Shown here: positions 26,401 through 36,685 of the stretch, piece after piece | Numbering within the stretch: position 1 is the first letter of the stretch | Layout: each line of letters begins with the position of its first letter | Source: Burkholderiales bacterium | Lineage (GTDB): Bacteria > Pseudomonadota > Gammaproteobacteria > Burkholderiales > Thiobacteraceae | DNA length: 42,888 nt | Direction of reading: 5' to 3' | NCBI GenBank assembly: GCA_023511995.1 | Contig: JAIMAL010000021.1 | Location: 1 to 42,888, forward strand | Program-made: the position numbers and the translations under genes | Notes under the pieces: model-generated | Databases searched by the model: none | What the model saw: only the letters and a program-made list of their open reading frames with translations | Told to the model about the DNA's origin: nothing

Positions 26401-29105
26401 TGCTGCCGGCGGAGGAAGTGGAACTCCTCACCCGCACCATCGGGACGCTGAAAGAGATGGTGGAGGAAGTGGCGCAACGGCGCGCACCGAGCGCCGCCGA
26501 AGCCCTGGTGGAGGCCTTGGCGAGCCGACGGGCTGCGGCCGTCGCCGCGCGGGCCGAGGCGGAGGGCGAACCGACCGTGGTCGAGGAGCCGGCAGCGAAG
26601 GATGTCGAGGCGGAAGCTTCGGCCTTTGCCCCAGTGGAGACGCCCACTGCGGTGGAGGCGGAGGGGCCGGCGGATGCCGAGGTGGAAGCCTCGGGCTTGG
26701 TCGAGGCGGAAACGCCGCCCCCTGGGCAAGCGGAAGCGCCGGCTCCGGTGGAGACCGTGGCGGCTACTCGCGCGGGGTCGTCCGGGGAAGCTTTGCGAAA
26801 GCCCGAGGAAACTGCCAAAGCCCCTGAGCCGGTGGCCGCGCCCCCCGGGCTGCGGGATGACCTGGACGCGGACCTGTTGCCCATCTTCCTCGAAGAAGCC
26901 CAGGAGCTCATGCCCTTCATCGGCAACCAGTTGCGCGCCTGGCGGGGCGCGCCCGGCGACAAGGCCGCCCAGCAGGCGCTGCAGCGGGCCCTGCACACCT
27001 TGAAAGGTTCGGCCCGCATGGCGGGTGCCATGCGTCTGGGGGAGATGACCCATCAGATGGAGGCACGGGTCATCGCCGCCATGGAGGGGGGCGCGCCAGA
27101 GCCTGCCCTCTTCGACGAACTGGAAACCCATTTCGATCGCATCGGCGACCTCTACGAGGCGCTACTGCGGGGGGGAGCCCCGGCCGAGGAGACCAAACCG
27201 GCGCCCGCGCCGGGGCCTGTGCCGGTGGTGCTGGGTCTGCGCGCCCAGGCGACGGAATTGCGGCCGGCTGCGGTCGCCGACACCGACGCCGCGCGCGCCC
27301 TGCTGCGCGTGCGTGCCGATCTCGTGGACCGGCTGGTGAACGAGGCCGGCGAGGTGAGCATCGCCCGCTCCCGCATCGAAGGCGAGATGCGGGCCTTCAA
27401 GCAATCCCTCAAGGAACTCACCGACAACGTGATCCGCCTGCGGGCGCAATTGCGCGAAGTGGAAATCCAGGCGGAAACGCAGATGCAGTCCCGCCTCTCC
27501 ATGGCGCAGGACGCGCATCAGGAATTCGATCCGCTGGAGTTCGACCGTTTCACCCGCCTGCAGGAACTCACGCGCATGATGGCGGAATCGGTTAACGACG
27601 TTTCCACCGTGCAGCAGGCGCTGCTCAAGAACATCGACGAGGTGGAGGCGGCGCTGCTCGCCCAGGCGCGCATGACCCGCGAGTTGCAGCAGCAGCTCAT
27701 GAACATCCGCATGGTGCCGCTGTCCAGCATCACCGAAAGGCTGCACCGCATCGTCCGCCAGACGGCGAAGGAACTGGACAAGAAGGCGGCGCTCGCCGTC
27801 GAGGGCGAAAACGTCGAACTGGACCGCAGTGTCCTGGAAAAGATGACCGCGCCCCTGGAGCATCTCCTGCGCAACGCGGTGGCCCATGGCCTGGAGGGCG
27901 AAGCGGAGCGGGCGCGTGCGGGCAAGCCGGAAACGGGACAGATTCGCCTCACCGCCCGCCAGGAAGGCAACGAGGTGGTGCTGGTGGTGAGCGACGATGG
28001 CGCCGGCATCGATCTTGCGCGGGTGCGTGCCAAAGCGGTGGAGCGCGGCATGATCGCTGCCGATGAAGAGGTCTCTGCGGCGCGGCTTACGGAAATGATC
28101 TTCCAGCCGGGCTTCTCCACGGCGTCCGAAGTGACGCAGATCGCCGGCCGCGGCGTGGGCATGGACGTGGTGCGCAACGAGATCGCCGGTCTGGGCGGGC
28201 GCATCGAGGTGAGCTCGGAGCCGGGGCGGGGCACCACTTTCACCATCTATCTGCCGCTGACGCTGGCGGTAACCCAGGCGGTGCTGGTTGAGGCGGGGGG
28301 CCGGCTTTATGCCGTGCCGTCGAGCATGGTGGAGCAGGTGCAGGAGCTGCGGCCGGAACCTCTTGCCGAAGCCTATCGCAAGGGGCAGGTGGAATGGCTC
28401 AACAATGTCTATCCCCTGCACTATCTGCCGCGGCTTTTGGGCGATGAATCGACGCAGCCGGAGGCCAAACTCTACAGCTCCGTCATGCTCCTGCGCAGCG
28501 GCAGTCAGCGTTGCGCGCTGCATGTAGATGCGCTGGAGGGCAACCAGGAGATCGTCATCAAGAACATCGGCCCGCAGCTGGCGCGGGTGACGGGGATCTC
28601 CGGTGCCACCGTGCTGGGCAACGGCCAGATCGTCCTCATCATCAATCCCGTCCAGCTTGCCCACCGGGAAGCGCCCCACGTGGCGGCGCAGGTGGTCAAG
28701 CCCACCAAGGAGGTCGCGGCGGCGCCCGTCATCATGGTGGTGGACGATTCCCTCACGGTGCGCAAGATCACGGGCCGGCTGCTTGCCAAGGAAGGCTACC
28801 AGGTGCTCACCGCCAAGGATGGGGTGGATGCCCTGCAGCAGTTGCAGGAAACCCTGCCGGCGGTGATGTTGGTGGACATCGAGATGCCCCGCATGGATGG
28901 CTTCGAATTGACCAAGAACGTGCGCGGCGATCCCCGCACCCGCCACATCCCCATCATCATGGTCACCTCGCGCACGGCGGAAAAACACCGCAACTACGCC
29001 AGGGAGCTTGGGGTGAACGTCTATCTGGGCAAGCCCTACCAGGAGGAGGAGCTCCTCGCCCACATCGAGCGCTTCGTGCACGCGCGCGCCGCGGCCGCAG
29101 CCTGA
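23448..29105 (+). CDS. chpA: Hybrid chemotaxis histidine kinase ChpA/PilL
   Basis: This is a 1885-residue CheA-type kinase of the type IV pilus chemosensory system. Hpt-like sites, in order: a divergent N-terminal one (H51, LHQVTGAVQMVGL), H733 (HTLKGSGRMVGL), H951 (HTLGGISSTVGL) and H1183 (HTLKGSARMAGA). Ala/Glu/Pro-rich linkers (~825-890 and ~1010-1130) separate them. Then come the dimerisation helices, the HATPase (N-box R1475-N1476...H1480; G1 box from D1516; GRGVGMDVVR), a CheW-like domain (~1600-1735) and a C-terminal receiver (D1766-D1767, phospho-acceptor D1810, K in LGKPY). GTG 23448 has a GGGAGCAGG just upstream. The four-Hpt plus receiver layout suits a phosphorelay to PilG/PilH. 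It ends 3 bp from the convergent uppP. Confidence 0.94.
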   Translation: MTTPSDFDIGPLTWVKGEIDAALAKAREQLTLFAGNTADATPLKFARTHLHQVTGAVQMVGLDGLGRFAEEVENLLAALEAREVEADGERLDRADQGLTAIGKYLDDLLAGAPDVPLRLFPTYRLLLEARGVDRISESDLFYPDLSVRAPKGARPSPVDEESFPRFVRSERTKYQKGLLKWLRNPEDKEGLREMKAALEAIEATQTQPANRTFWWNAVAYLDALLEGGLEPAFPLKSLCARIDQQIRRLAERSSKVAERLLRDVLYHVARAKPATERLAAVKEAYGLEAYLAPAPVGGSPVDEEMERLRPLLRELAELVAAAKDAWLKFTAGNPDALKNFHAQAVRLAEKGQGLNHAALTELLEGIRSGADRLLAGGARNESVDMEMATALLLAENAVENFARLSPAFVGQAHVQCRRLQAALAGEPLEGIEIVPLLDEMARRAQEKLLLAQVGAEIKTNLRHVEQVLDAFFRDRSKRGDIPGLTPYLNQIAGALRILELERAAELLNACQRLIDRFADPAYEPTQEELELLAEGLSSLGFYVEAVQHGRSDAFEILAPVIKRFPGLKRREEEREAEEETVLPPLASVEAGLEEQKRQAERLYAAWKADPTDANREALLSQVALLQQDADLMDDAALKEKATRVLDLLSGGSAGEELDAAMAALVAPKVAAVTPSAEAAALLTASEEVIDREMLEVYLEEAQEVLATIRSQLAQVRLTPSDHAALTTIRRGFHTLKGSGRMVGLTDLGEVAWGIEQTMNKWLQEERDATPALLDMLQHAHDAFVGWVDTLNREGHVTVDAAELLAKAAALRGEPPPPPGGGAPVPETPSAAETGAQPAGAEAAAPEQTSGASVAAGPAQKPQVAEAREVPAGEVAEAASVAEGPAIEAIIETLPASTPSEIDIGGRPISTTLYELFLAEAKQHLASLESGLVALRSEPVLPVRYEFMRAAHTLGGISSTVGLAAPADLAYALEQYLVDLMDHPRLLPAEEVELLTRTIGTLKEMVEEVAQRRAPSAAEALVEALASRRAAAVAARAEAEGEPTVVEEPAAKDVEAEASAFAPVETPTAVEAEGPADAEVEASGLVEAETPPPGQAEAPAPVETVAATRAGSSGEALRKPEETAKAPEPVAAPPGLRDDLDADLLPIFLEEAQELMPFIGNQLRAWRGAPGDKAAQQALQRALHTLKGSARMAGAMRLGEMTHQMEARVIAAMEGGAPEPALFDELETHFDRIGDLYEALLRGGAPAEETKPAPAPGPVPVVLGLRAQATELRPAAVADTDAARALLRVRADLVDRLVNEAGEVSIARSRIEGEMRAFKQSLKELTDNVIRLRAQLREVEIQAETQMQSRLSMAQDAHQEFDPLEFDRFTRLQELTRMMAESVNDVSTVQQALLKNIDEVEAALLAQARMTRELQQQLMNIRMVPLSSITERLHRIVRQTAKELDKKAALAVEGENVELDRSVLEKMTAPLEHLLRNAVAHGLEGEAERARAGKPETGQIRLTARQEGNEVVLVVSDDGAGIDLARVRAKAVERGMIAADEEVSAARLTEMIFQPGFSTASEVTQIAGRGVGMDVVRNEIAGLGGRIEVSSEPGRGTTFTIYLPLTLAVTQAVLVEAGGRLYAVPSSMVEQVQELRPEPLAEAYRKGQVEWLNNVYPLHYLPRLLGDESTQPEAKLYSSVMLLRSGSQRCALHVDALEGNQEIVIKNIGPQLARVTGISGATVLGNGQIVLIINPVQLAHREAPHVAAQVVKPTKEVAAAPVIMVVDDSLTVRKITGRLLAKEGYQVLTAKDGVDALQQLQETLPAVMLVDIEMPRMDGFELTKNVRGDPRTRHIPIIMVTSRTAEKHRNYARELGVNVYLGKPYQEEELLAHIERFVHARAAAAA

Positions 29106-29108
29106 GGG

Positions 29109-29930
29109 TCAGCCAAGGCGGCCCAGCCAGACGTCGCGATAATAGGCAAGCACGACAAGCCCCAGGCCGATGCGGTACCAGGCGAAGGGGATGAAGCTGT
29201 GGTGGGAGACGAAGCGTAACAGCGCCTTTACCGCCAGCATCGCGGCGACAAAGGAAGCGACGAACCCCACGGCAAACACGGGCAGATCGGGCGCCGACAG
29301 GAGTTGCCAGTTCTTGTACACGTCGTAGAAGGTCGCCGCAAACATCGTGGGGATGGCAAGGAAGAAGGAAAACTCCGTTGCCGCCCGCCGCGACAGACCG
29401 AACACGATCCCCCCCATGATGGTGGCTCCGGCGCGGGATACGCCGGGAAACATCGCCAGCGACTGGGCGAAGCCGATTTTCAGGGCCTGCTGCCAGCTCA
29501 TGTCATCCACCGTTTCCACCCGCGGCGCATAGACCCGTTTCTCGATGTAGAGGATGGCCAGCCCACCCACGATGAGGGCGGCGGCCACCGTCACCGGGTT
29601 GAAGAGATAGGTCTTGATGGCGTGATGGAACATCACGCCCAAGGCGGCGGCGGGCAGAAAACCCACCAGCAGATGAAAGACGAGGCGGCTCTCCCGGGGA
29701 TGGCGCAAGAAGCCTTGGGCAAGGCGCGCAAGCCGCGCCCGGTAATCCCAGCAGACGGCGAGGATGGCGGCAAGCTGAATGGCGATCTCGAAGACCTTGC
29801 CGCGCTCGTCGTTGAAATCGAGGATATCACCGACGAGGATCAGATGGCCGGTGGAGGAGACCGGCAGAAACTCGGTCAGCCCCTCGACAACACCGAGCAA
29901 AAGGGCTTTGAGGAGTAAAACGATGTCCAA
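29109..29930 (-). CDS. uppP: Undecaprenyl-diphosphatase (BacA/UppP)
   Basis: This 273-residue inner-membrane enzyme recycles undecaprenyl pyrophosphate to the monophosphate carrier for peptidoglycan and LPS-type glycans; it also gives bacitracin resistance. Both signature motifs are present: [14 protein letters not shown] (16-29) and [10 protein letters not shown] (162-171), with seven to eight hydrophobic helices. The start is TTG 29930 (GGGAG ~10 bases before), because the family normally begins about two residues before the first hydrophobic helix and no ATG is available there. The LPS genes downstream give a functional context. Confidence 0.95.
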   Translation of the reverse strand: MDIVLLLKALLLGVVEGLTEFLPVSSTGHLILVGDILDFNDERGKVFEIAIQLAAILAVCWDYRARLARLAQGFLRHPRESRLVFHLLVGFLPAAALGVMFHHAIKTYLFNPVTVAAALIVGGLAILYIEKRVYAPRVETVDDMSWQQALKIGFAQSLAMFPGVSRAGATIMGGIVFGLSRRAATEFSFFLAIPTMFAATFYDVYKNWQLLSAPDLPVFAVGFVASFVAAMLAVKALLRFVSHHSFIPFAWYRIGLGLVVLAYYRDVWLGRLG

Positions 29931-29951
29931 GGCGGCTCCCGGAAAAGGGGC

Positions 29952-29957
29952 ATTATA
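29952..29957 (-). promoter_or_regulatory. Consensus -10 hexamer before uppP
   Basis: A perfect TATAAT on the minus strand lies 22 bp before the TTG start, in the 54-bp gap after thiC. No good -35 is seen at 16-18 bp, so it may be weak or factor-dependent. Confidence 0.4.
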
Positions 29958-29984
29958 CCGCCCGGTCCATCGCCGCCTGGGGCC

Positions 29985-32016
<2,032 letters not shown>

Positions 32017-32023
32017 TCCGTCA

Positions 32024-32052
32024 AAGGTACGGCATTTGTGGAATAATCGCAA
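32024..32052 (-). promoter_or_regulatory. Possible promoter of the thiC riboswitch transcript
   Basis: Minus strand TTGCGA (32052-32047), exactly 17 bp, TACCTT (32029-32024). It would start transcription a few bases before the riboswitch, which fits. Confidence 0.5.
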
Positions 32053-32083
32053 GGAAGCACAAGGAAAAAACCTGGAGGAATCC

Positions 32084-32737
32084 ATGGACTTGGAAAAGGC
32101 CCGCTTCAACATGGTGGAAAGCCAGATTCGTCCCTGGGGCGTGCTGGATCAGACCGTGCTCGACCTTCTCTACCGGGTGAAGCGGGAGGAATATGTGCCC
32201 CCCGTCTTCCGCAGCCTTGCCTTTTCCGATCTGGAAATTCCCATCGGCCACGGCCAGACGATGCTCGCGCCCAAACTCGAGGCGCGCATGCTGCAGGAAT
32301 TGCGTCTTTTGCCCACCGACAAGGTGCTGGAAGTGGGCACCGGCAGCGGCTATTTCACGGCGCTTCTGGCAAGCCTCGCCCGGCACGTAGTGAGTGTGGA
32401 AATCATCCCCGCCCTATCCGCGGAGGCGCAGCAGAAACTCGCCGCCCATGAATTCACCAACATCACCCTGGAAGTGGGGGATGCCGCGCGCGGCTGGGAT
32501 AAACACGCTCCCTACGATGTCATCGTGCTCACCGGCGCCACACCGGTGCTGCCGGAACCCCTTTTGGTGAGCCTGCGTCCTGGTGGCCGGCTGCTGGCGG
32601 TGGTGGGTGAACCGCCCGTGATGGAGGCGCGCCGGGTGGTCATGGTGGAGCCGGGGGTGTTCGAGACCGAGGACCTTTTCGAAACCTGTATCGCGCCTCT
32701 GGTCAACGCCGTAAAGCCGGCGCGTTTCGTGTTTTGA
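32084..32737 (+). CDS. Protein-L-isoaspartate O-methyltransferase family protein
   Basis: This is a 217-residue class I SAM-dependent methyltransferase of the PCMT family. The SAM loop is LEVGTGSGY (82-90), preceded by the PCMT-like GHGQTMLAPKLEARML. True Pcm repairs isoaspartyl residues; this divergent form is regularly found just before tolC in betaproteobacteria, and its substrate is not clear. ATG 32084 has GGAGG just before it; the longer open frame upstream overlaps the thiC control region and is not coding. Its TGA shares a base with the ATG of the rhodanese gene (TGATG). Confidence 0.88.
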   Translation: MDLEKARFNMVESQIRPWGVLDQTVLDLLYRVKREEYVPPVFRSLAFSDLEIPIGHGQTMLAPKLEARMLQELRLLPTDKVLEVGTGSGYFTALLASLARHVVSVEIIPALSAEAQQKLAAHEFTNITLEVGDAARGWDKHAPYDVIVLTGATPVLPEPLLVSLRPGGRLLAVVGEPPVMEARRVVMVEPGVFETEDLFETCIAPLVNAVKPARFVF

Positions 32738-33060
32738 TGGAGCACATCACCCCCCGCGAACTGGCCGCCTGGCTTGCCGACCCGCTGCGGCCGCGGCCTT
32801 TCATTCTCGATGTGCGGGAGCCCTGGGAATACGACATCTGCCGCCTGCCCGCCGCGCGGCTTCTGCCCCTGCGGCATCTTTTGGAGGGCCTGGCGGAGCT
32901 TGATCCGGAACAGCCGACCGTGGTCGTCTGCCATCATGGCATTCGCAGCCGCCACGCGGCCCGTGTGCTTGAGCGGCAGGGATTTCGCGCCGTGTATAAT
33001 CTCACCGGTGGTCTCGACGCCTGGGCGAGGGAAGTCGATCCCTGCCTGCCCACCTACTGA
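32737..33060 (+). CDS. Single-domain rhodanese-like sulfurtransferase
   Basis: This 107-residue rhodanese domain shows ILDVREPWEYDICRLPAARLLP at the front. The catalytic loop CHHGIRS carries Cys65, the persulfide carrier. The full length is one domain, as in GlpE-like proteins. ATG 32737 overlaps the methyltransferase stop by one base, so translation is coupled; the in-frame TTG three bases earlier is less likely. It lies 25 bp before tolC. Its role in this trio is unknown; sulfur transfer or cyanide/thiosulfate handling is the family activity. Confidence 0.9.
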   Translation: MEHITPRELAAWLADPLRPRPFILDVREPWEYDICRLPAARLLPLRHLLEGLAELDPEQPTVVVCHHGIRSRHAARVLERQGFRAVYNLTGGLDAWAREVDPCLPTY

Positions 33061-33085
33061 AATCCCCTTTCGCTGAAGACACCCC

Positions 33086-34402
33086 ATGAAAAAACTCGCG
33101 GCGGCGTTTTTTGCCCTCGGACTCTTCACCCCCGCCCACGGCGCGGATCTGCTGACGCTCTATCGTCAGGCGCTCGCCCAGGATGCCACCTATCAGGCGG
33201 CGCGCGCCGCCCGCGACGCCGGGCGGGAGAAACTGCCCCAGGCGCGCGCGGGCCTTTTGCCTTCGGTGAATCTGCAGGCCAACACCACCTGGAACGACCA
33301 GGAAACCACCTACCGCAGCGGTCCGCTGCCTTCGGGAACGAGCCGCTTCAACAGCCACGGCTATGGCGTGAGCGTGGCCCAGCCCCTCTACCGCCGGCAG
33401 AATCTCGCCGCCGTGGAGCAGGCCAAGGCCGTGGTCGAAAGCATCGATGCCCAGTTTTCCCAGGCCGGGCAGGAGCTCGCGCTGCGGGTCGCCCAGGCCT
33501 ATTTCGACGTGTTGCTGGCGCAGGACAACGTGGCGCTGGCCCGGGCGCAGAAAGAAGCGATCGCCGAACAGCTCGCCCAGGCCCGGCGGGCCTTCGAGGT
33601 GGGCACGGCCACCATCACCGACACCCACGAGGCGCAGGCCCGCTATGACCTCATCACGGCGCAGGAAATCGCCGCCACCAATGAACTGGAAATCAAACGC
33701 CGGGAGCTCGAGCGCCTGACCGGCACGCCGGTGGAAGCCGTCGATCCCCTGCGCGGCGAGCCTCCCCTTCTGTCGCCGGAAGGCGGCATGGAGACGTGGG
33801 TGGAGCGGGCGCTTGCCCACAATCCCAGCGTGGCGGCGGCGCGCGCTGCCCTGAAAGCGGCCAACCAGCAGGTGGAATTCGCCCGCGGTGGCCACCATCC
33901 CACCCTCGATCTCGTTGCCAGTTACACCGACAACCGCGTCGGCGGCGGCACCTTCGGCGCCTTCGACCAGACCAGCAAGAGCATTGGGCTACAGCTTGCC
34001 ATTCCCCTCTACCAGGGGGGTGGCACCGATTCCCGCGTGCGGGAGGCGCTCGCCAACCAGGAGAAGGCCCGCCAGGAGCTGGAAGCGGCGGTGCGCGCCG
34101 TCACCCAACAGGTGCGCCAGGCGTACCTAGGGGTCACCAGCGGCATTGCCCAGGTCAAGGCCTTGAAGCAGGCGCTCGCCTCCAGTGAGCTTTCCCTCGA
34201 ATCCACTCGCCTGGGCGTGGAAGTGGGCGTGCGCACCAGCGTGGACCTCCTCAACGCCCGCCAGCAGCTCTTCTCTGCCAAACGGGACCTCGCCCAGGCC
34301 ACCTACGGCTACATCCTTTCCCGCCTGCGCCTGGAAGCGGCCGCCGGCGACCTCAACGAAGCCGACCTGGCGCAGACCAACACCTGGCTCGCGGTGCGGT
34401 AA
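33086..34402 (+). CDS. tolC: TolC family outer-membrane channel
   Basis: This 438-residue outer-membrane efflux protein has a signal peptide (MKKLAAAFFALGLFTPAHGA, cut near residue 19-20) followed by two repeated OEP units. Typical TolC sequences are LLTLYRQALAQDATYQAARA, YGVSVAQPLYRRQNLAAVEQAK, LRVAQAYFDVLLAQDNV, SIGLQLAIPLYQGGGTDSRVREA and RTSVDLLNARQQLFSAKRDLAQATYGYILSRLRLEAAAGDL. It forms the trimeric channel used by type I secretion and RND pumps. No pump genes are beside it, so it probably serves several systems. It ends 27 bp from the convergent waaA. Confidence 0.94.
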   Translation: MKKLAAAFFALGLFTPAHGADLLTLYRQALAQDATYQAARAARDAGREKLPQARAGLLPSVNLQANTTWNDQETTYRSGPLPSGTSRFNSHGYGVSVAQPLYRRQNLAAVEQAKAVVESIDAQFSQAGQELALRVAQAYFDVLLAQDNVALARAQKEAIAEQLAQARRAFEVGTATITDTHEAQARYDLITAQEIAATNELEIKRRELERLTGTPVEAVDPLRGEPPLLSPEGGMETWVERALAHNPSVAAARAALKAANQQVEFARGGHHPTLDLVASYTDNRVGGGTFGAFDQTSKSIGLQLAIPLYQGGGTDSRVREALANQEKARQELEAAVRAVTQQVRQAYLGVTSGIAQVKALKQALASSELSLESTRLGVEVGVRTSVDLLNARQQLFSAKRDLAQATYGYILSRLRLEAAAGDLNEADLAQTNTWLAVR

Positions 34403-34429
34403 GCCCGCCAGCGGTGCGCGCCGTCGCCT

Positions 34430-35668
34430 TCACAGCCCGAGGAGGGCCAGGGTGCGGGCGGTGGCGCCGCGGTGGGCTTGCGCGAAGCGTCTACCCGCCT
34501 CACCCATGGCCCGGCGTTGCTCCGGGTGGGTGAGGAGTTCCGCGGCGGTGGCGATCGCCTCCAAGGCGTTTTCCACCCGCAGCGCGGCGCCCGCAGCGAG
34601 GGCGTCCTCGGCGGCCTGGGCGAAGTTGTAGATGTGGGGTCCAAGGAGGATGGGCGTGCCCATGGCGCACGCCTCGATGAGGTTCTGGCCGCCGAAGGGA
34701 AGGAGGCTTCCACCCAGGATGGCCACGTCCGCCGCGCCGTAGTAGGCGAACATCTCCCCCATGCTGTCGCCCAACCAGACGCGGGTGTGGGGCGCGACCG
34801 CGGTGCCGTCGCTGCGACGTTGGAAGGGGATGCGGCGCTTTGCGAGCAGTTCGGCGACCGTGTCGAAACGCTGCGGGTGGCGGGGGACGATGACAAACAA
34901 AAGGTCGGGTACGCTGCAGGTGGCCAGTGCGTCGAGGAGGAGGGCTTCCTCACCGTCGCGGGTGCTGGCGGCCAGCAACACCGGCCGTCCCGGAAAGCGG
35001 GCCCGCAGCGCCGCGGCGCGCGCCGCCGCGTCCGGCGGCGGCGTGACATCGAATTTCAGATTGCCGGTCACGTGCACGTTGCGGGCACCCAGGGCCTGGA
35101 GGCGCGCCGCATCCGCTTCGGTCTGGGCAGCCACACCGGCAAGTCCTGCAAGCGTCTGTCGCACGAGGGGGCCGAGGCGCGCGTAGCGGCGCGCGGCGGG
35201 GGCGGAGAGTCTGGCGTTGACGAGCCACAAAGGCATGTTTTCCTCCCGGCAGCCGGTGATGAGATTCGGCCACAGCTCGGTTTCCATGAGGAGGCCGAGA
35301 TGCGGCCGGAAATGGCGGAGGAAGCCGCGCACGGCGAAGGGATAATCATAAGGCAGCCAGCTTTGCAGCACGGTGTTGCCGAAAAGCGCGCGGCCGGTCT
35401 CGAGGCCAGTGGGCGTCATGTGGGTGAGGAGCACACACGCTTCCGGATGGCGCGTCCGGATGGCTTCGAGCAGGGGCTGGGCGGCGCGGGTTTCCCCCAC
35501 GGAGACGGCGTGGATCCAGATCACGGGTTTGTCGGGCCGGGTGTCGTAGCGACCGAACCGCTCCCCCAGCCGGCGCAGGTAACCGGGCTGCCGCCGGGCG
35601 CGCCAGGCAAGGCGCAGCAATACCGCCGGCAGCAGCAGGAAGAGGAGGAAGGTGTAGAGCCTTCGCAT
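34430..35668 (-). CDS. waaA: 3-deoxy-D-manno-octulosonic acid (Kdo) transferase
   Basis: WaaA adds Kdo residues from CMP-Kdo to lipid IV-A at the cytoplasmic face of the inner membrane. This 412-residue GT-B enzyme has one N-terminal membrane helix (~5-22) and the catalytic-base motif SVGET (E59). Other matches are LLTHMTPTGLETG, LPYDYPFAVRGFLRHFRPHLGLLMETELWPNL, GNLKFD, FVIVPRHPQRF and GGSLLPFGGQNLIEACAMGTPILLGPHIYNF. ATG 35668 shares one base with the waaC stop (TGATG). waaC-waaA form an LPS-core operon. Confidence 0.96.
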   Translation of the reverse strand: MRRLYTFLLFLLLPAVLLRLAWRARRQPGYLRRLGERFGRYDTRPDKPVIWIHAVSVGETRAAQPLLEAIRTRHPEACVLLTHMTPTGLETGRALFGNTVLQSWLPYDYPFAVRGFLRHFRPHLGLLMETELWPNLITGCREENMPLWLVNARLSAPAARRYARLGPLVRQTLAGLAGVAAQTEADAARLQALGARNVHVTGNLKFDVTPPPDAAARAAALRARFPGRPVLLAASTRDGEEALLLDALATCSVPDLLFVIVPRHPQRFDTVAELLAKRRIPFQRRSDGTAVAPHTRVWLGDSMGEMFAYYGAADVAILGGSLLPFGGQNLIEACAMGTPILLGPHIYNFAQAAEDALAAGAALRVENALEAIATAAELLTHPEQRRAMGEAGRRFAQAHRGATARTLALLGL

Positions 35669-36633
35669 CAGATGAATCCCCGCGCCGCCCAGTCCTCGAC
35701 CAGGGCGAGCACTTCGGCCACCTCCGGAAAGCGGCCCATCGCGCCCAGATTGGCGTAAGGGGTGGGCGCAAGGACACCGTTTCGCGCGGGATCGGAGCCG
35801 CCATAGAGGCCGATGGTGGGGGTGCCCACCGCCGCCGCAAGATGCAGCAGTCCCGTATCCACCCCCACGGCGAGGCGCGCGTGGGCCGCCAGGGCCGCCG
35901 CTTCCCCAAGGCGCAGGCGGGGGGCGACCAGCGCCGCGGGGAGTGCCTCGGCGATGCGCCGCGCCCGTTCGTATTCCGCCCCACTTCCCCAGGGCAGCAT
36001 GAGGCCGAAACCCTTTTGCGTGAGCGCCTGACCGAGGGCGATCCAGTGGGCCTCCGGCCAGAGCTTTTCCGCGCGGCTCGTGGCGGTGAGGAACACCGCA
36101 TAGGGGCCCGGCGGGGCGAAAGCGGGTGCGGCAGCAGGCCGCGGCAGGCCGTAGTCCAAGGGCAGTTCCCTGGATAGCCCAAACTCCGCGGCGGCAAGCT
36201 GCCGGTAGCGCCGCACGGCATGCTCGCCGGGTTCCACCGAGTGGCAGCGGTCATAGAAGAGGGCGGCAAGACGCTCCCGGGCGCAGTCGCGGCAGTATCC
36301 CACGTGGGTGCCCCGTGCCAGGCGCGCCAGCACCGCACTCTTGATGAGGCCCTGGGTATCCAGGATGACGTCGTATTCCGCCTGCCCAAGGCGGGCAAGA
36401 AAGGCCCTGATCTCGCGCCAGGTGGAAGGGCGCCATGCCTGGCGTCGCCAGCGCCGCAGCGCCACGGGAATCACCGTCCCGATGGCGGGATTAAGCCGCG
36501 GAATGTCGGCGAAGGCCTCCTCCACCAGCCAGTGGAGGGTGGCCTCAGGGAAACGGCTGCGGATGTCCGCCACCACCGGGAGGTTGTGGATCACATCGCC
36601 CATGGAGGAGGTTTTGACGAGCAGCACCCGCAT
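35668..36633 (-). CDS. waaC: Lipopolysaccharide heptosyltransferase I
   Basis: WaaC transfers the first heptose onto Kdo of the LPS inner core. I chose ATG 36633 (MRVLLVKTSSMGDVIHNLP), the normal family start; the frame is open for 67 more codons upstream but that part overlaps the divergent gene and has no family sequence. The product is 321 residues. Features are the N-terminal SSMGDVIH with Asp13 as likely base, DTQGLIKSAVLARLA, and the nucleotide-sugar segment VGVDTGLLHLAAAVGTPTIGLYGGSDP. It is the first gene of waaC-waaA and divergent from the glycosyltransferase 52 bp away. Confidence 0.94.
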   Translation of the reverse strand: MRVLLVKTSSMGDVIHNLPVVADIRSRFPEATLHWLVEEAFADIPRLNPAIGTVIPVALRRWRRQAWRPSTWREIRAFLARLGQAEYDVILDTQGLIKSAVLARLARGTHVGYCRDCARERLAALFYDRCHSVEPGEHAVRRYRQLAAAEFGLSRELPLDYGLPRPAAAPAFAPPGPYAVFLTATSRAEKLWPEAHWIALGQALTQKGFGLMLPWGSGAEYERARRIAEALPAALVAPRLRLGEAAALAAHARLAVGVDTGLLHLAAAVGTPTIGLYGGSDPARNGVLAPTPYANLGAMGRFPEVAEVLALVEDWAARGFI

Positions 36634-36685
36634 GGGGCCGACAGCGTACACGGAAACCGGCCTTTGCGCATAGAATGGCGGCTTC

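Noticed and set aside
24018-27131. A 1037-codon open frame on the minus strand inside chpA
   Set aside because: It mirrors codon bias of the GC-rich chpA sequence, has no recognisable domain, and the + strand there has clear Hpt motifs.
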